DNA of 5,636 nt from Clostridiales bacterium (lineage in GTDB: Bacteria; Bacillota; Clostridia; Caldicoprobacterales; UBA3941). This document shows positions 5,519-5,636 of this stretch, one piece after another (position 1 is the stretch's first letter; each line of letters begins with the position of its first letter). The stretch is from NCBI GenBank assembly GCA_012522165.1, contig JAAYKZ010000261.1, forward strand, positions 1 through 5,636. Reading direction: 5' to 3'. The notes beneath the pieces are model-generated. The model had not been told where the DNA came from. It saw only the letters and a program-made list of their open reading frames with translations, and searched no databases. The translations under genes and the position numbers were made by a program.

Positions 5519-5636
5519 TTAACCTTTTTGATTAATTTCTTTTTGAATTTTATCTAAAAAGTCTTTAACATCCATTGGGCCTAAATCCCCTTCATCCCTA
5601 GACCTTACTGCCACCTGCTGATTCTCTACCTCTTTA
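5519..5636 (-). CDS. thrS: Threonyl-tRNA synthetase, C-terminal 38 codons (partial)
   Basis: Only the end of the C-terminal anticodon-binding domain is inside the window; the class II catalytic core lies beyond the right edge. The visible peptide contains VAVRSRDEGDLGPMDVKDFLDKIQKEI, matching the ThrRS ending in which VxVRxRxxGDLG is followed by an acidic helix, and it stops at TAA (5521-5519). thrS next to infC-rpmI-rplT is a common bacterial order. No terminator lies between its stop and the infC promoter, so its transcript probably runs into the L20-type leader. Any regulation of thrS itself is outside the window. Confidence 0.93.
   Translation of the reverse strand, partial: KEVENQQVAVRSRDEGDLGPMDVKDFLDKIQKEINQKG

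Overview
The window reads as a low-GC Firmicute, most likely an anaerobic Clostridia (Alkaliphilus/Tissierella-like). This is an inference from AT-rich DNA, strong GGAGG-type ribosome binding sites, a tRNA-Phe-sensing T-box and an L20-type leader before infC. Every gene lies on the minus strand, so biological order runs from high to low coordinates.

Right end (5302-5636). The last 38 codons of thrS are followed 8 bases later by a near-consensus promoter (TTGACA, 17 bases, TAATCT). The promoter drives a leader of about 170 nt that matches the arrangement of the Firmicute L20 leader: an intrinsic terminator, plus an upstream segment that can pair with the terminator's 5' arm. It controls infC-rpmI-rplT (IF3, L35, L20). 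infC very probably starts at an AUU codon rather than at the ATG two codons upstream.

Middle (1185-4182). After a modest terminator behind rplT come ktrB (K+ channel-like subunit), ktrA (cytosolic RCK regulator) and a SPOUT/TrmH-family RNA 2'-O-methyltransferase resembling YsgA/RlmP. Gaps of 20 and 13 bases suggest one operon.

Left end (1-1184). About 400 bases contain no protein gene. The half nearest pheS is a full T-box riboswitch with a UUC (Phe) specifier, a UGGU tRNA-end-binding bulge, and competing antiterminator and terminator. The half nearest the methyltransferase holds an unrecognised imperfect hairpin of about 92 nt. pheS follows with a GTG start and runs off the left edge after 262 codons.

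Together this is a translation-centred locus (ThrRS, IF3, L35, L20, a likely rRNA methylase, PheRS) with a KtrAB potassium transporter set between the ribosomal genes and the methylase. I see no mobile elements, CRISPR arrays, tRNA or rRNA genes, phage genes or defence genes. I found no clearly new biological system. The items most worth a second look are the unexplained structured spacer upstream of the T-box and the layered pairing in the infC leader.
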